DNA from: SZUA-442 sp963759175 | Lineage (GTDB): Bacteria; Actinomycetota; Acidimicrobiia; Spongiisociales; UBA5794 | DNA: 64,000 bases | Direction: 5' to 3' | Assembly (NCBI GenBank): GCA_963759175.1 | Contig: CAVWXP010000007.1 | Coordinates: 248,001-312,000, forward strand | Shown here: positions 51,567 to 60,656 of the stretch, piece after piece | Layout: each line of letters begins with the position of its first letter | Position numbering within the stretch: position 1 is the stretch's first letter | Position numbers and translations under genes: made by a program | Notes under the pieces: model-generated | What the model was told of the DNA's origin: nothing | Seen by the model: only the letters and a program-made list of their open reading frames with translations | Database searches by the model: none

Positions 51567-52787
51567 ATGACATCGGGTGGAGCAAAGGCAGCGGAAACAC
51601 GCGGCCCGCAGATAATCGTCGACCTTCGAACCGGTTCGCCACGCATCGGACTCAGCGGGGAACCGATTCCGTTCCTGAGCCTGAAGGAACAGCACATCTC
51701 GCTCGAGGATGAAATCATCGCACGTTGGCGCGAGCTCCTCCGCTCCGGGGCGTTCATCGGCGGCACGGCCGTCGATCAGTTCGAGGACGAACTTGCTGAG
51801 TTCCTCGGTGTCGACCACACCATCGGCGTCGCCAACGGAACCGAGGCGATCACCCTCGCATTGGTTGCGCTCGGCGTACAACCCGGCGACGAGGTCATCA
51901 CGGCAGCCAATACGTTCTTCGCGACCGCCGAGGCAATTGTCCATGCGGGAGCAATCCCCGTTCTGGCGGACGTGGATCCTGAGACTGCGACGATCGATCC
52001 AGATGCGGTGCGATCAGCGATCACACCGCGTACGACGTGCATCGTGCCCGTGCACCTCTACGGCCAGGCGGCGGACATGGACGCGATCATGGCGATCGCA
52101 GACGAGCACGGACTCCTGGTCGTGGAGGACAACGCGCAGGCCGTCGGAGCCATCTATGGCGAGCGCCGGACAGGTTCCATCGGCCACGCATCCGCCATGT
52201 CCTTCTATCCGGGCAAGAACCTGGGAGCCACCGGCGACGGAGGGGCCGTCGCGACCAGCGACGAGGACGCCGCCGCGCGGGTACGCATCCTCGCAAACCA
52301 TGGATCACGCACCAAATATGATCACATCGCCGTCGGCTACAACTCGAGGCTCGACGCGATCCACGCTGCAGCCCTGTCAGTGAAACTCGGATACCTCGAC
52401 CATTGGAACAGGCTCCGGGGCGACGTTGCGGACAGGTACCGTGCGGCGATCGACCACCATGATGTGGCCCATCCGCTGATTGCACCGGGTCGCAACCACA
52501 TCTTCCACCTGTATGTCGTGCGGTCCGGTCAGCGCGACAGCCTTCGGCTCCGGCTCGATCGATACGGGATCAGTACGGGGCTGCACTACCCCACGCCCAT
52601 CCACCTGACCCCACCCTTCTCTCATCTGGGCGCTCTCGGTGAGTTCCCGATCTCCGAGCTCTGGGCGTCGACAGGCCTCTCCTTGCCCATGTTCCCTGAG
52701 ATGACCGACGCACAGGTAGAGGCAGTCGCCGCAGCAACGCTCCTCTCGCTCGAGGATCCACATGTACTCACGCTCAATACTGCTTGA
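51567..52787 (+). CDS. DegT/DnrJ/EryC1/StrS-family sugar aminotransferase
   Basis: 406 aa. PLP enzyme acting on nucleotide-linked keto sugars: FLSLKEQHISLEDEI, GVANGTEAITLALVALGVQPGDEVI, VEDNAQAVGA, and the cofactor lysine in SFYPGKNLGATGDGGAV; NSRLDAIHAAALSVKL and GLHYPTPIHL are also typical. Best fitted to a 3-aminotransferase of the WbpE/FdtB type since an oxidoreductase and an N-acetyltransferase are in the same locus. Overlaps the next gene by 26 nt, so they are cotranslated. Confidence 0.9.
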   Translation: MTSGGAKAAETRGPQIIVDLRTGSPRIGLSGEPIPFLSLKEQHISLEDEIIARWRELLRSGAFIGGTAVDQFEDELAEFLGVDHTIGVANGTEAITLALVALGVQPGDEVITAANTFFATAEAIVHAGAIPVLADVDPETATIDPDAVRSAITPRTTCIVPVHLYGQAADMDAIMAIADEHGLLVVEDNAQAVGAIYGERRTGSIGHASAMSFYPGKNLGATGDGGAVATSDEDAAARVRILANHGSRTKYDHIAVGYNSRLDAIHAAALSVKLGYLDHWNRLRGDVADRYRAAIDHHDVAHPLIAPGRNHIFHLYVVRSGQRDSLRLRLDRYGISTGLHYPTPIHLTPPFSHLGALGEFPISELWASTGLSLPMFPEMTDAQVEAVAAATLLSLEDPHVLTLNTA

Positions 52788-54183
52788 ACGCGCTCAGCTG
52801 GGCCTGCTCAGGGGAGCGGCAATCGCGCTGGCGCTATTCGCGTCTGTTTGGGTCTGGCACAGCGTCATCGCTGACCAGGACGTCGTTCCATGGACGGTCT
52901 ACCTCTGGCCATCCGTAGTCCTCGCTCTCCTGACGATCGTCGTGATGTGGCATACACCAGCTCGGGCTCCTGCCTCACACGAGGTGGCAACGTGGCTGTC
53001 AATCCTCAAGAGCGTCTTCCTCGTCACGTTGATTGCGATGGCAATCAGCTTCTTCTACCGGAGCGACTCCTACTCCCGTGGAACCATTTCCGTGTTCGTC
53101 CCCATGGCCACGCTCTTGCTCTACGTGGCGGCGAGGACGCACTTGTTGCTGATGGCGGCGTTGAACTCGAATTCGGATGCAACACGTCGCGTCGTCGTGG
53201 TGGGCATGGGTGACCACGGGCAGCGGCTCACACGGGCACTCCTGCGTCAACCGGCCTACTACTCCGTCGTCGGCTTCGTCGACGACGCGCCGGCCAGCCA
53301 CGCGGACATCCCGCGACTCGGGAGCGTCTCGACACTCGGGGAGGTTCTCGACACCCACGACATCGATGTCGCGATGATCGCACTCACTGAGGAAGACAAG
53401 GTCGTCTCACAAGAGGCGATCGGCGTGTGCATGGCCCAAGGCACGGACTGGAAGGTCATGCCGCCGATGCTCGACCTCATCGTCGACCATGTGGAGTTCG
53501 AATACATCGACGGATTGCCGCTGGTTGGGCGCCGCACGTCCCGCCTCGTCGGCTACAACTGGTTCATCAAGCGATCGTTCGACGCCGTCACGTCGGCCAT
53601 CCTCGTGGTCCTCCTGTCTCCGGTGCTGGCACTTGCATGGCTGAGCATCCGACTCACCTCCCAAGGGCCGGGAGTGTTCCGGCAACAACGCATTGGGCTT
53701 CACGGCGAGCCCTTCACGCTGCTCAAGTTCCGGACCATGAGGATCGATACTTCAACCGACGAGCATCAGGCCGCGACGGCTCAATGGATCATGGGGGGAA
53801 CCATCGAAGAAGCACCGGATGGATCCGACGGTCTTTATAAGATCGTCGGGGATCACCGGGTGACGCCGGTCGGCAAGTTCCTCCGCGCAACGTCCGTCGA
53901 TGAGCTGCCGCAGCTGTGGAACGTCGTGCGAGGGGACATGAGCCTGGTGGGCCCACGACCACCGATCGCCTACGAGGTCGCTCGGTACACGGAGCACCAC
54001 AAACGTCGCCTGTCCGTGCCGCCGGGTGTCACCGGCCTATGGCAGGTGTCGGGTCGAAACCGCCTGTCCTTCGACGAGATGGTGGATCTCGACATTGCAT
54101 ACATCGAGCACTGGACGCTCGGACTCGACATCGAGATCCTCGTGCGGACGATTCCCGCGGTGGTCTCGGACCAGGGGTATTGA
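52762..54183 (+). CDS. polyprenyl-phosphate sugar phosphotransferase (exopolysaccharide-initiating)
   Basis: 473 aa. Four or five N-terminal membrane helices, a Rossmann-like middle part (VVVVGMGDHGQRLTRALL), a further helix (SFDAVTSAILVVLLSPVLALAWLSIRL) and the catalytic domain with KFRTMRIDT, LRATSVDELPQLWNVVRGDMSLVGPRPP and PGVTGLWQVSGRN. Transfers a sugar-phosphate from UDP-sugar to undecaprenyl or decaprenyl phosphate at the inner face of the membrane, the first step of repeat-unit assembly. Sugar (glucose or galactose) not determinable. Confidence 0.93.
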   Translation: MYSRSILLERAQLGLLRGAAIALALFASVWVWHSVIADQDVVPWTVYLWPSVVLALLTIVVMWHTPARAPASHEVATWLSILKSVFLVTLIAMAISFFYRSDSYSRGTISVFVPMATLLLYVAARTHLLLMAALNSNSDATRRVVVVGMGDHGQRLTRALLRQPAYYSVVGFVDDAPASHADIPRLGSVSTLGEVLDTHDIDVAMIALTEEDKVVSQEAIGVCMAQGTDWKVMPPMLDLIVDHVEFEYIDGLPLVGRRTSRLVGYNWFIKRSFDAVTSAILVVLLSPVLALAWLSIRLTSQGPGVFRQQRIGLHGEPFTLLKFRTMRIDTSTDEHQAATAQWIMGGTIEEAPDGSDGLYKIVGDHRVTPVGKFLRATSVDELPQLWNVVRGDMSLVGPRPPIAYEVARYTEHHKRRLSVPPGVTGLWQVSGRNRLSFDEMVDLDIAYIEHWTLGLDIEILVRTIPAVVSDQGY

Positions 54184-54192
54184 GGGGATGAC

Positions 54193-55275
54193 ATGAACGG
54201 AGACGCACCAAGCGATCTGAGGATCGGCATCGCTGGGTTTGGCTACTGGGGCCCGAACCACGTCCGCAACATGAATGCCCTCGCTGGCGAGGGTGTGCGC
54301 GTCCACTCGGTTGCCGACCTCGACCCCGTCAGGCAGCTTCGCGCTCGATCGTCATTCCCATGGGTGGAGACAACGGGCGATGTCTACACCCAGATTTCCG
54401 ATGCCGCGATCGACGCCATGGTCATCGCAACGCCGGTCCATACCCACTACGAGTTGACGAGAGCGAGCCTTCTCGCCGGCAAGCACGTCCTCGTCGAGAA
54501 GCCTGTGACAACCTCGGTTTCGAAGGCACAGGAACTCGCCACGCTGGCAGACGACCTCGGTTTGGTACTGATGGTCGGGCACACGTTCGAGTACACGCCA
54601 GCAGTCGAGTTCATCCATCAACTGATCGAGCGCAACGAACTCGGAAAGACACTGTACATTCGCTCGCAGCGGGTCAACCTGGGGCAACACCAGCCCGACA
54701 TCAACGTGCTGTGGGACCTCGCTCCCCACGATATCTCGATCATCTTGCATTTGCTCGGTTCGATGCCGACACACGCCACAGCGCTCGGACGCGCACACGT
54801 CAATCCCCGAGTCGACGACATCGTCAGTTTGAGCCTCGAGTTCCCCGACAACGTCGTGGCCAACGTGATCCTGTCGTGGCTCGACCCGAGGAAGGTCCGG
54901 GAGATGACGATCATCGGCAGTGACAAGATGCTGGTGTACGACGATACGAACACGATCGAGAAGATCCGCATCTACGACAAGGGAGTCGACGCCCCACCGG
55001 AGTACCAGTCATACGGCGAGTTCCAGGTCTCGTATCGCTACGGCGACATCGTCTCGCCGACCCTGGCGAACCACGAACCTCTCGCCGTGCAGTCGCGGCA
55101 CTTCATCGACTGCATCCGGACCGGCAAGCAGCCCAGAACGAACGGCGACTCGGGGGTGCGCGTCGTCAAGGTCTTGGCCGCAGCCCAGCTCAGCCTGGAT
55201 CGATGCGGCGCCCGGACCTCCGTCGATGATCCGGCAGCCTCGACGCTCGACGCAACCATCCGATCGGGCACATGA
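54193..55275 (+). CDS. Gfo/Idh/MocA-family sugar oxidoreductase
   Basis: 360 aa. Rossmann start IGIAGFGYWGPNHVRN, EKPVTTS with the conserved Lys, GHTFEYTPAV and DLAPHDISIILHLLG. Enzymes of this type beside a DegT aminotransferase oxidise the 3-OH of a nucleotide-linked sugar (WbpB/WlbA-like) before amination. GAGGGG lies 6 nt before the ATG. Overlaps the next gene (ATGA). Confidence 0.9.
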   Translation: MNGDAPSDLRIGIAGFGYWGPNHVRNMNALAGEGVRVHSVADLDPVRQLRARSSFPWVETTGDVYTQISDAAIDAMVIATPVHTHYELTRASLLAGKHVLVEKPVTTSVSKAQELATLADDLGLVLMVGHTFEYTPAVEFIHQLIERNELGKTLYIRSQRVNLGQHQPDINVLWDLAPHDISIILHLLGSMPTHATALGRAHVNPRVDDIVSLSLEFPDNVVANVILSWLDPRKVREMTIIGSDKMLVYDDTNTIEKIRIYDKGVDAPPEYQSYGEFQVSYRYGDIVSPTLANHEPLAVQSRHFIDCIRTGKQPRTNGDSGVRVVKVLAAAQLSLDRCGARTSVDDPAASTLDATIRSGT

Positions 55276-55670
55276 CGATGATCGACCACGCACTCGTGAT
55301 CCATCGGGACATCGCTCAACTGAGACTTGCCTCCGAAGCGTTGGTCATGTTTCGTCCGGGATATCGCGTTGCCACAGCGAGCGACCTACCGGCTGCGTCT
55401 GAGTGGCTCGAAGCGATAGCCCCGGCACTCGTCGTGATCGACGGGGGGGTCACGGACGGACCGACACTGGCCGCGTGGTGGCGGGACAACCGGCTCGAGA
55501 ACCTGTCCACCGTCGTGATGGGAGCGCCTCCGGCCGAGCTGCCGGAACCTGACGCTATCGTCCCGAACCCAGTGACGGTTCCTGCCCTGCTGCGGGCAGT
55601 CCGATCCGCGACGACCCAAGGCCGCAGGACCGTTACCGCCGACGTCAGCCAGGGGGAACCGGCACCGTGA
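55272..55670 (+). CDS. small receiver-like protein of unknown function
   Basis: 132 aa. The order of strands and helices (HALVIHRDIAQLRLASEALV, ALVVIDGGVTDGPTLAAWWRDN, LSTVVMGAP, AIVPNPVTVPALLRAVRSA) recalls a response-regulator receiver, with Asp in the phospho-acceptor place (VVIDGG), but the acidic pocket and the K-P near the end are missing (N-P instead). A pseudo-receiver inside a polysaccharide operon might regulate assembly. Overlaps both neighbours by 4 nt. Confidence 0.65.
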   Translation: MTMIDHALVIHRDIAQLRLASEALVMFRPGYRVATASDLPAASEWLEAIAPALVVIDGGVTDGPTLAAWWRDNRLENLSTVVMGAPPAELPEPDAIVPNPVTVPALLRAVRSATTQGRRTVTADVSQGEPAP

Positions 55671-56905
55671 CCATCTACGACCTCACGCAGGCCTTCAAAC
55701 GCTACAAGACCCCAGTGTTGGTCGCCCTCGGGCTGCTGATCGTGGGCGTCGTGGTAATGACCTTCACGATCCAGGATGGGAAACCCGCATTCCGGGCGTC
55801 CGTGACCTACGAGTCGTCGGTGCAGATCGCCGTCGTTCCACCGGGAACGGACAGCCTCATCAGCAGCGAGAACTCCACAGCGAATCTCGCAAGTGCCGCA
55901 ACGTTGTACGCATCCCTGCTCGAGTCGGACGAGGCAGCCAGGTGGATCGGCGACCAGAATGGCTACAAGCTCGAGGAGGCAGTCAGCACCAACGTCGAAC
56001 GAGGTTCGACGATCATCGTGGCCACGGTGACCGCACCGACGTCTGATCAGTCCCGAAGCGCTGCCTTGAGTACCTTCGATTGGCTCAACAAGCGGCTCCT
56101 GGAACCCATCGAAACGGCGAACTTCCCGACACCGCCCACGACGATCCCTGTCATCGTCCTCGACGGACCGTTCACCTCATTCATAAATGTCGACGTGAAC
56201 GAGGATCTGGCTTCTGCCCCCGATGATCTCTTCATGACGATCGAGACCGATGGAAACGAGATCGTCACCGTGCCGCTGCAGCCAAGCGCAGGCCGGACGA
56301 TTCGGGTGCGCTCGACATTGGATCCGTTCATAACGCTCGTCGTCACCCTTCAGACCGCCAGCGACGAACCGATCGACTCGGTCAGAGTTGCTCCGCCGAC
56401 GGCACCGCGCGCCGTCGAATTCGTCCCCGAACTCAGCGTGGCGATCAGCGACGCCAGTTTCCGGACGACACGAGACGACGAAGGGAACCCTTCCGCGGAT
56501 CTGATCCCTGATGAGATCGAACTCGCGTGGCTCGAAGGAACCGCCGCAGCGAACCCGGAGGACGTCGAGACCATCGATGTGGATCTCGCACTCCTCACGA
56601 CCGAACCCGGGTTCACCACGACCGGAGGTCAACGTGGACCCATCCTTGCAATAACAGCGATGGTCGTCGGGCTCATCCTCATCCTGACCATCGTTGTCGT
56701 CGCCGATACCTGGAGGCGTCAGCGTGATGCCCAGACCGTGATCCACGTGAGCGGCATCGAACCCGGCAGCGGCACCGCGCAAGGGTCCAAGGCCCGTACG
56801 ACGCGGTCCAGGCGGAACGCCAAATCCTCGAAGGCGGGGGAATCGGCTCGAGGCAACCCATCGAAGCCCGATGCCGAGGCGTCCAAGACGGACGCCACGT
56901 CGTGA
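55667..56905 (+). CDS. Wzz-like polysaccharide chain-length/co-polymerase membrane protein
   Basis: 412 aa. Membrane helix near the N-terminus (about 17-34), long extracytoplasmic part (35-320) and a second helix (about 326-348, ILAITAMVVGLILILTIVVVADTW), then a Lys/Ser-rich cytoplasmic tail. The two-helix plan and place before a polymerase-like gene suggest a Wzz/PCP-type chain-length regulator, but no tyrosine-kinase domain follows and sequence similarity is weak. GTG start in a GTGA overlap. Confidence 0.7.
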   Translation: MTIYDLTQAFKRYKTPVLVALGLLIVGVVVMTFTIQDGKPAFRASVTYESSVQIAVVPPGTDSLISSENSTANLASAATLYASLLESDEAARWIGDQNGYKLEEAVSTNVERGSTIIVATVTAPTSDQSRSAALSTFDWLNKRLLEPIETANFPTPPTTIPVIVLDGPFTSFINVDVNEDLASAPDDLFMTIETDGNEIVTVPLQPSAGRTIRVRSTLDPFITLVVTLQTASDEPIDSVRVAPPTAPRAVEFVPELSVAISDASFRTTRDDEGNPSADLIPDEIELAWLEGTAAANPEDVETIDVDLALLTTEPGFTTTGGQRGPILAITAMVVGLILILTIVVVADTWRRQRDAQTVIHVSGIEPGSGTAQGSKARTTRSRRNAKSSKAGESARGNPSKPDAEASKTDATS

Positions 56906-58322
56906 CGTCACGCCGGCGCTCGTCGGCGCGACGCACCGCCGTGAACGAACTGGCGGACGTGCACGCGCCGAGCGTATGGAATGACCGCGACGATCGGTCA
57001 CTCGACCTCATCGGCAAGACCACCATGGTGCTGCTGATCACCTACATGATCATGAACCGAGCCATATCCGACAGGTTCGTGCTCCCTGTTGGATTCTCCA
57101 TCCGTGTCTACGAGGTCGTGCTCGTGATGCTGCTGCTCGCATGGGCTGTCTGGATCTACTCCGACCCCCACCCGTTTCCCACCGGGCTCGTCGGCCTGTT
57201 CGGCCTCCTGTCATTCGCACTTCTGGCGACGGCACCCTTCTTCCACACGCTGACGGCGTCGACCTTCCAGTCCAATGCGTCCGAACGCGGCCTGTTCCGC
57301 CTGGTCCTATTCACCGGGCTCTTCCTCGCTGCGTTTCATCTGGCGTTCTATCGGCGGTACGCCTTCACCGTTCTCGGTTGGCTCGTGGGGGCCACAGCCA
57401 TGCAGGCGAGCTTCGCCCTCTACGAGTTCATCACCGCAACACCCGTCCGATTCCTCGACGCGATCGCCACGTCCATCGGACTCATTCCCGACCCCCGGAG
57501 CATTCGCGGCGAGTTCGTCGACGTCTTCGAGCGCTTGGGTGGCCAGATACGCGCAGTCGCTACCGCTCCCCATCCCATCGTGCTCTCTGCGGTCGTGGCC
57601 CTCGGCGTCCTCGTCGTCGGCACGTGGCTCCTCCACGCCCAGAGCCGGCGGACAGCCGGATGGCTGATCATCGCCGGCACTCCCATCGTTCTCGCCCTCC
57701 CCGTGACGAATTCACGAACGGCATTCGTGATCCTCGGCATCACGCTGATCCCGTTGTTCGTCTTGAACGTCGGCTACCTTCCTCGCATCATCATGATGAC
57801 CCTGCCAGCCATCATGATCCTCGGCGTTGCGTTCGCGATCTCGCCCGGAACGCCGCGCCTCTTGCTGAACAGCATCACCAATCCTGGCGACGATCAGAAC
57901 ACAACCGTCCGGATCGAACGCTTCTCTCGGGTTCCTGAGCTCCTGTCGGAACGCCCCTTGGTCGGCGCTGGGTACATGACCCATGATCCGGGCATCCAGA
58001 TCTTCGACAACGCCTACAACAAGGGAGTGATCGAGTTCGGTGTGCTCGGCTTCGCCGCAGTGATCAGCTTCTTCTTCTCTGCCCTTGTAACGGGATGGCG
58101 AGCAACGCTCGCGCATCACCTTCCGAGATCGTTCTGCCATCGATGGCTGTCATCGCTGCGATCGCCCTGTTCGCCTCGGCAGCCACGTTCGACTCATGGA
58201 CGTTCGATCAGTTCTTCCCGACATGCATGATCCTGCTCGGACTCGGCCTCGGAAGATCCTTCGTCATCCTCAAACGGCAACCCACTGCCCAAGTATTGCT
58301 CGACGTGAGCGCGGGATCGTGA
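56902..58322 (+). CDS. O-antigen ligase/polymerase (Wzy)-like membrane protein, frameshifted near the 3' end
   Basis: About ten membrane helices; RIERFSRVPELLSERPLVGAGYMTHDP is the periplasmic-loop block found in many Wzy/WaaL-like proteins. The first frame ends at 58230 in an Arg/Ser-rich tail unlike a membrane protein (HRWLSSLRSPCSPRQPR). From about 58100 the -1 frame reads ASPSEIVLPSMAVIAAIALFASAAT and FFPTCMILLGLGLGRSFVIL, two proper helices, and ends at 58322 in a GTGA overlap with the glycosyltransferase. So one base has been gained or lost at about 58090-58120; the intact protein would be about 470 aa. Confidence 0.78.
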
Positions 58323-59500
58323 GGGTCGCCAGCATCGCATTCACCAACTATGACGCCGATCCACGCGTGCGCCGGATGAGCGAGGCTCTCGCCGAACGCG
58401 GAGACGAAGTGGTGGCGATCACCCTGCGACAGCCGGGCAAGCCCGCAAGCCGCACCATGAGCGGAGTACGCGTCGAGGGCATCAACGTCGAGCAGTACAA
58501 AGGGGCCAACATCGCTGCATACATGCTCCAGTACGTACGCTTCGTGTTCGCCGCGATGTGGATGTTGACGCGTATGCACCTACGTCAGCGGTTCGACATC
58601 GTGCACGTGAACAACATGCCCGACTTCCTCGTGTTCTCGGCGCTCCCCGCCCGACTACTCGGTGCTCGCGTGATCCTCGACCTCCACGACCCGATGCCCG
58701 AACTGTGGGCAGCGAAGTTCGGGGGCAACGGGAGACACCCAGCGGTTCGAGTGATCACAGGCGTGGAACGCCTGTCCGTGGGTTTCGCAGACAAGGCCAT
58801 CAGCGTGCAGCAGGCACATATCGACACCTTCGTGAGCCATGGCAATCCTCGGCCGAAGTTCGTGGAAGTCCAGAACGCAGCGGATACTCGCTTGTTCCCT
58901 GTGGGCGCAGCTCTCGAATCGAAGCCCCGCCGTCCGCGCCGAATCGTCTACCACGGCACCATGGCACCACGACTCGGACTCGACACGCTGCTGGTTGCGG
59001 CCGATGACCTTCGGACGACCCACTCGAACTTCGAGGTCGTGCTCATCGGCGACGGTGACGACTCCGATCGGCTCGAGGCGATCATCGATGAACGACAACT
59101 CAACGATGTGGTCCTGTTCCAGAGGGGCTTCATCCCGGTCGAAGACCTCCTCGCTGAACTGGAGATCGCGTCGATCGGTGTCGTGCCCGCTGGCCTCGAT
59201 CCGTTCACCTCGACAATGCTGCCGTCGAAGCTTCTCGAGTACGTCACCCTCGGCGTCCCGACGGTTTGCGCCGACCTTCCGGCGGTCCGGAGATACTTCG
59301 ATGACACGCAGCTCGTCTACTTTCCTCCGGGCGATTCCGCGGCGTTGGCCGAGGGCCTTCGCCTGCTGCTGGACGACGAGAATCTACGAGTTTCTCGTGC
59401 CACGTCTGCGATGCGGTTCCTCGACGCCCACGGATGGCCCAAGGAGCGACAGCGGTACCTGGCCCTGATCGATGAGCTCGGGCGTGCCGAAGCAGGCTGA
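58319..59500 (+). CDS. glycosyltransferase family 4-type protein
   Basis: 393 aa. GT-B fold: N-terminal DPRVRRMSEALAERGDEVVAITLR and FDIVHVNNMPDFLVFSALPARLLGARVILDLHD; C-terminal RIVYHGTMAPRLGLDTLL, VVLIGDGDDSDRLEAII and ...STMLPSKLLEYVTLGVPTVCADLPAVRRYF with the E-Y/E-x7-E like donor-binding block. Adds a sugar to the lipid-linked repeat unit. GTG start in GTGA overlap with the polymerase frame; its end overlaps the next gene by 29 nt. Confidence 0.9.
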   Translation: MRVASIAFTNYDADPRVRRMSEALAERGDEVVAITLRQPGKPASRTMSGVRVEGINVEQYKGANIAAYMLQYVRFVFAAMWMLTRMHLRQRFDIVHVNNMPDFLVFSALPARLLGARVILDLHDPMPELWAAKFGGNGRHPAVRVITGVERLSVGFADKAISVQQAHIDTFVSHGNPRPKFVEVQNAADTRLFPVGAALESKPRRPRRIVYHGTMAPRLGLDTLLVAADDLRTTHSNFEVVLIGDGDDSDRLEAIIDERQLNDVVLFQRGFIPVEDLLAELEIASIGVVPAGLDPFTSTMLPSKLLEYVTLGVPTVCADLPAVRRYFDDTQLVYFPPGDSAALAEGLRLLLDDENLRVSRATSAMRFLDAHGWPKERQRYLALIDELGRAEAG

Positions 59501-60656
59501 CCGGGGACCGGGGATCCCTTCGGCGCCGGATCTGTACGTGGTGGTGTCCGGTAGTCACTACCACGGTGTTCGCCGGTCGGGTCGTGGCATCGCCGACGCA
59601 TTGGCGGACACCACACCAGTGCTCTTCGTCGATCCACCGTCGTCGGTCGTGACGGCAAGCGGATCCCTTGGCGAGGGGACCGCCGCTGGAGGTTCGGTCA
59701 CCCGTGAATCCGATCAGCTGATGCGCCTCTCGCCGTCGGCCCCTCCGGGCAAGGACAGGCAGGGAATCATTCGCGTGACACGCTCATGGATGGCCTACCA
59801 GATTCGGCGTGCCATCCGTTCGTTGGGTGCGACAACTGTCGTTCTGGTCCAGCAATCAGCCCACAGGAGCGTCATTGGCCGCATCGATGAATCAGTCAGT
59901 GTGTACCACGCAACCGATGACCTCGCCTCAGGCTCGGCGCTCCTGGGACTCGATGCGACATCCCTCGACAAAGCACAGGCTTCGGCGGCTTCGAATGCTG
60001 ACATCGTCATGGCGGTGTCACAAGCGCTGGCGGATCGATGGAGCCCGCTCGCGCGCCGGACGCTGTATCTGCCGAACGGCGTCGACGCTGACGCATTCGC
60101 GAGCGATACGCCCCCATCAGTCGAAGTCGAGGTCGATCGTCCGTGCGCAGGTCTCGTCGGAACCCTCTCGGAGCGAATAGACGTCAGCCTGCTGACCGGT
60201 GTCGCCGACCGGATGTCTCTCCTCCTCGTAGGACCGGAGAGCTTTCGAACCGATCGCAGCGAGTTCTCAGAGCTGCTCCGACACCCCAACACGCAATGGC
60301 TCGGGGCCAGGGGATTCGATGAGCTGGCCGGTATCTATCGACACGTAGACGTCGGGCTTCTTCCCTATACGCGATCGGACTTCAACAGAGCCTCCTTCCC
60401 GCTGAAGTCACTCGAGTATCTCGCCGCCGGCAAGCCGGTCGTTTCGACGGACCTGCCAGCTGTTCGCTCACTCGACGCGCCCGGCATTGCATTTGCCGAT
60501 ACGAAGGAAGCGTTCGCCGAGGCTGCTTGGGATCTGGCAACCTCCAATCGGTACGACCCCTCCGGCCTCCGTACATTCGCGGCCTCCCATTCGTGGCGGT
60601 CGCGAGCAGACCTCGTCATGACCGCCGTACAGGGGATCCTCGATGAACGAGCCTGA
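59472..60656 (+). CDS. glycosyltransferase (GT-B type)
   Basis: 394 aa. VVVSGSHYHGVRRSGRGIADALA at the start, VYHATDDLASGSALLGLD, NADIVMAVSQALADRWSPLARRTLYLPNGVDADAFA and the donor-site block FPLKSLEYLAAGKPVVSTDLPAVRSLD show a GT1/GT4-like enzyme, similar to those producing teichuronic or exopolysaccharide chains. Substrate unknown. Overlaps both neighbours, so it is part of the same transcription unit. Confidence 0.88.
   Translation: MSSGVPKQADRGPGIPSAPDLYVVVSGSHYHGVRRSGRGIADALADTTPVLFVDPPSSVVTASGSLGEGTAAGGSVTRESDQLMRLSPSAPPGKDRQGIIRVTRSWMAYQIRRAIRSLGATTVVLVQQSAHRSVIGRIDESVSVYHATDDLASGSALLGLDATSLDKAQASAASNADIVMAVSQALADRWSPLARRTLYLPNGVDADAFASDTPPSVEVEVDRPCAGLVGTLSERIDVSLLTGVADRMSLLLVGPESFRTDRSEFSELLRHPNTQWLGARGFDELAGIYRHVDVGLLPYTRSDFNRASFPLKSLEYLAAGKPVVSTDLPAVRSLDAPGIAFADTKEAFAEAAWDLATSNRYDPSGLRTFAASHSWRSRADLVMTAVQGILDERA

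Noticed and set aside
58196..58318. Longer start for the first glycosyltransferase
   Set aside because: The extension is antisense/out of frame to the membrane helices of the polymerase-like gene; the GTG at 58319 in a GTGA overlap begins the glycosyltransferase domain directly.
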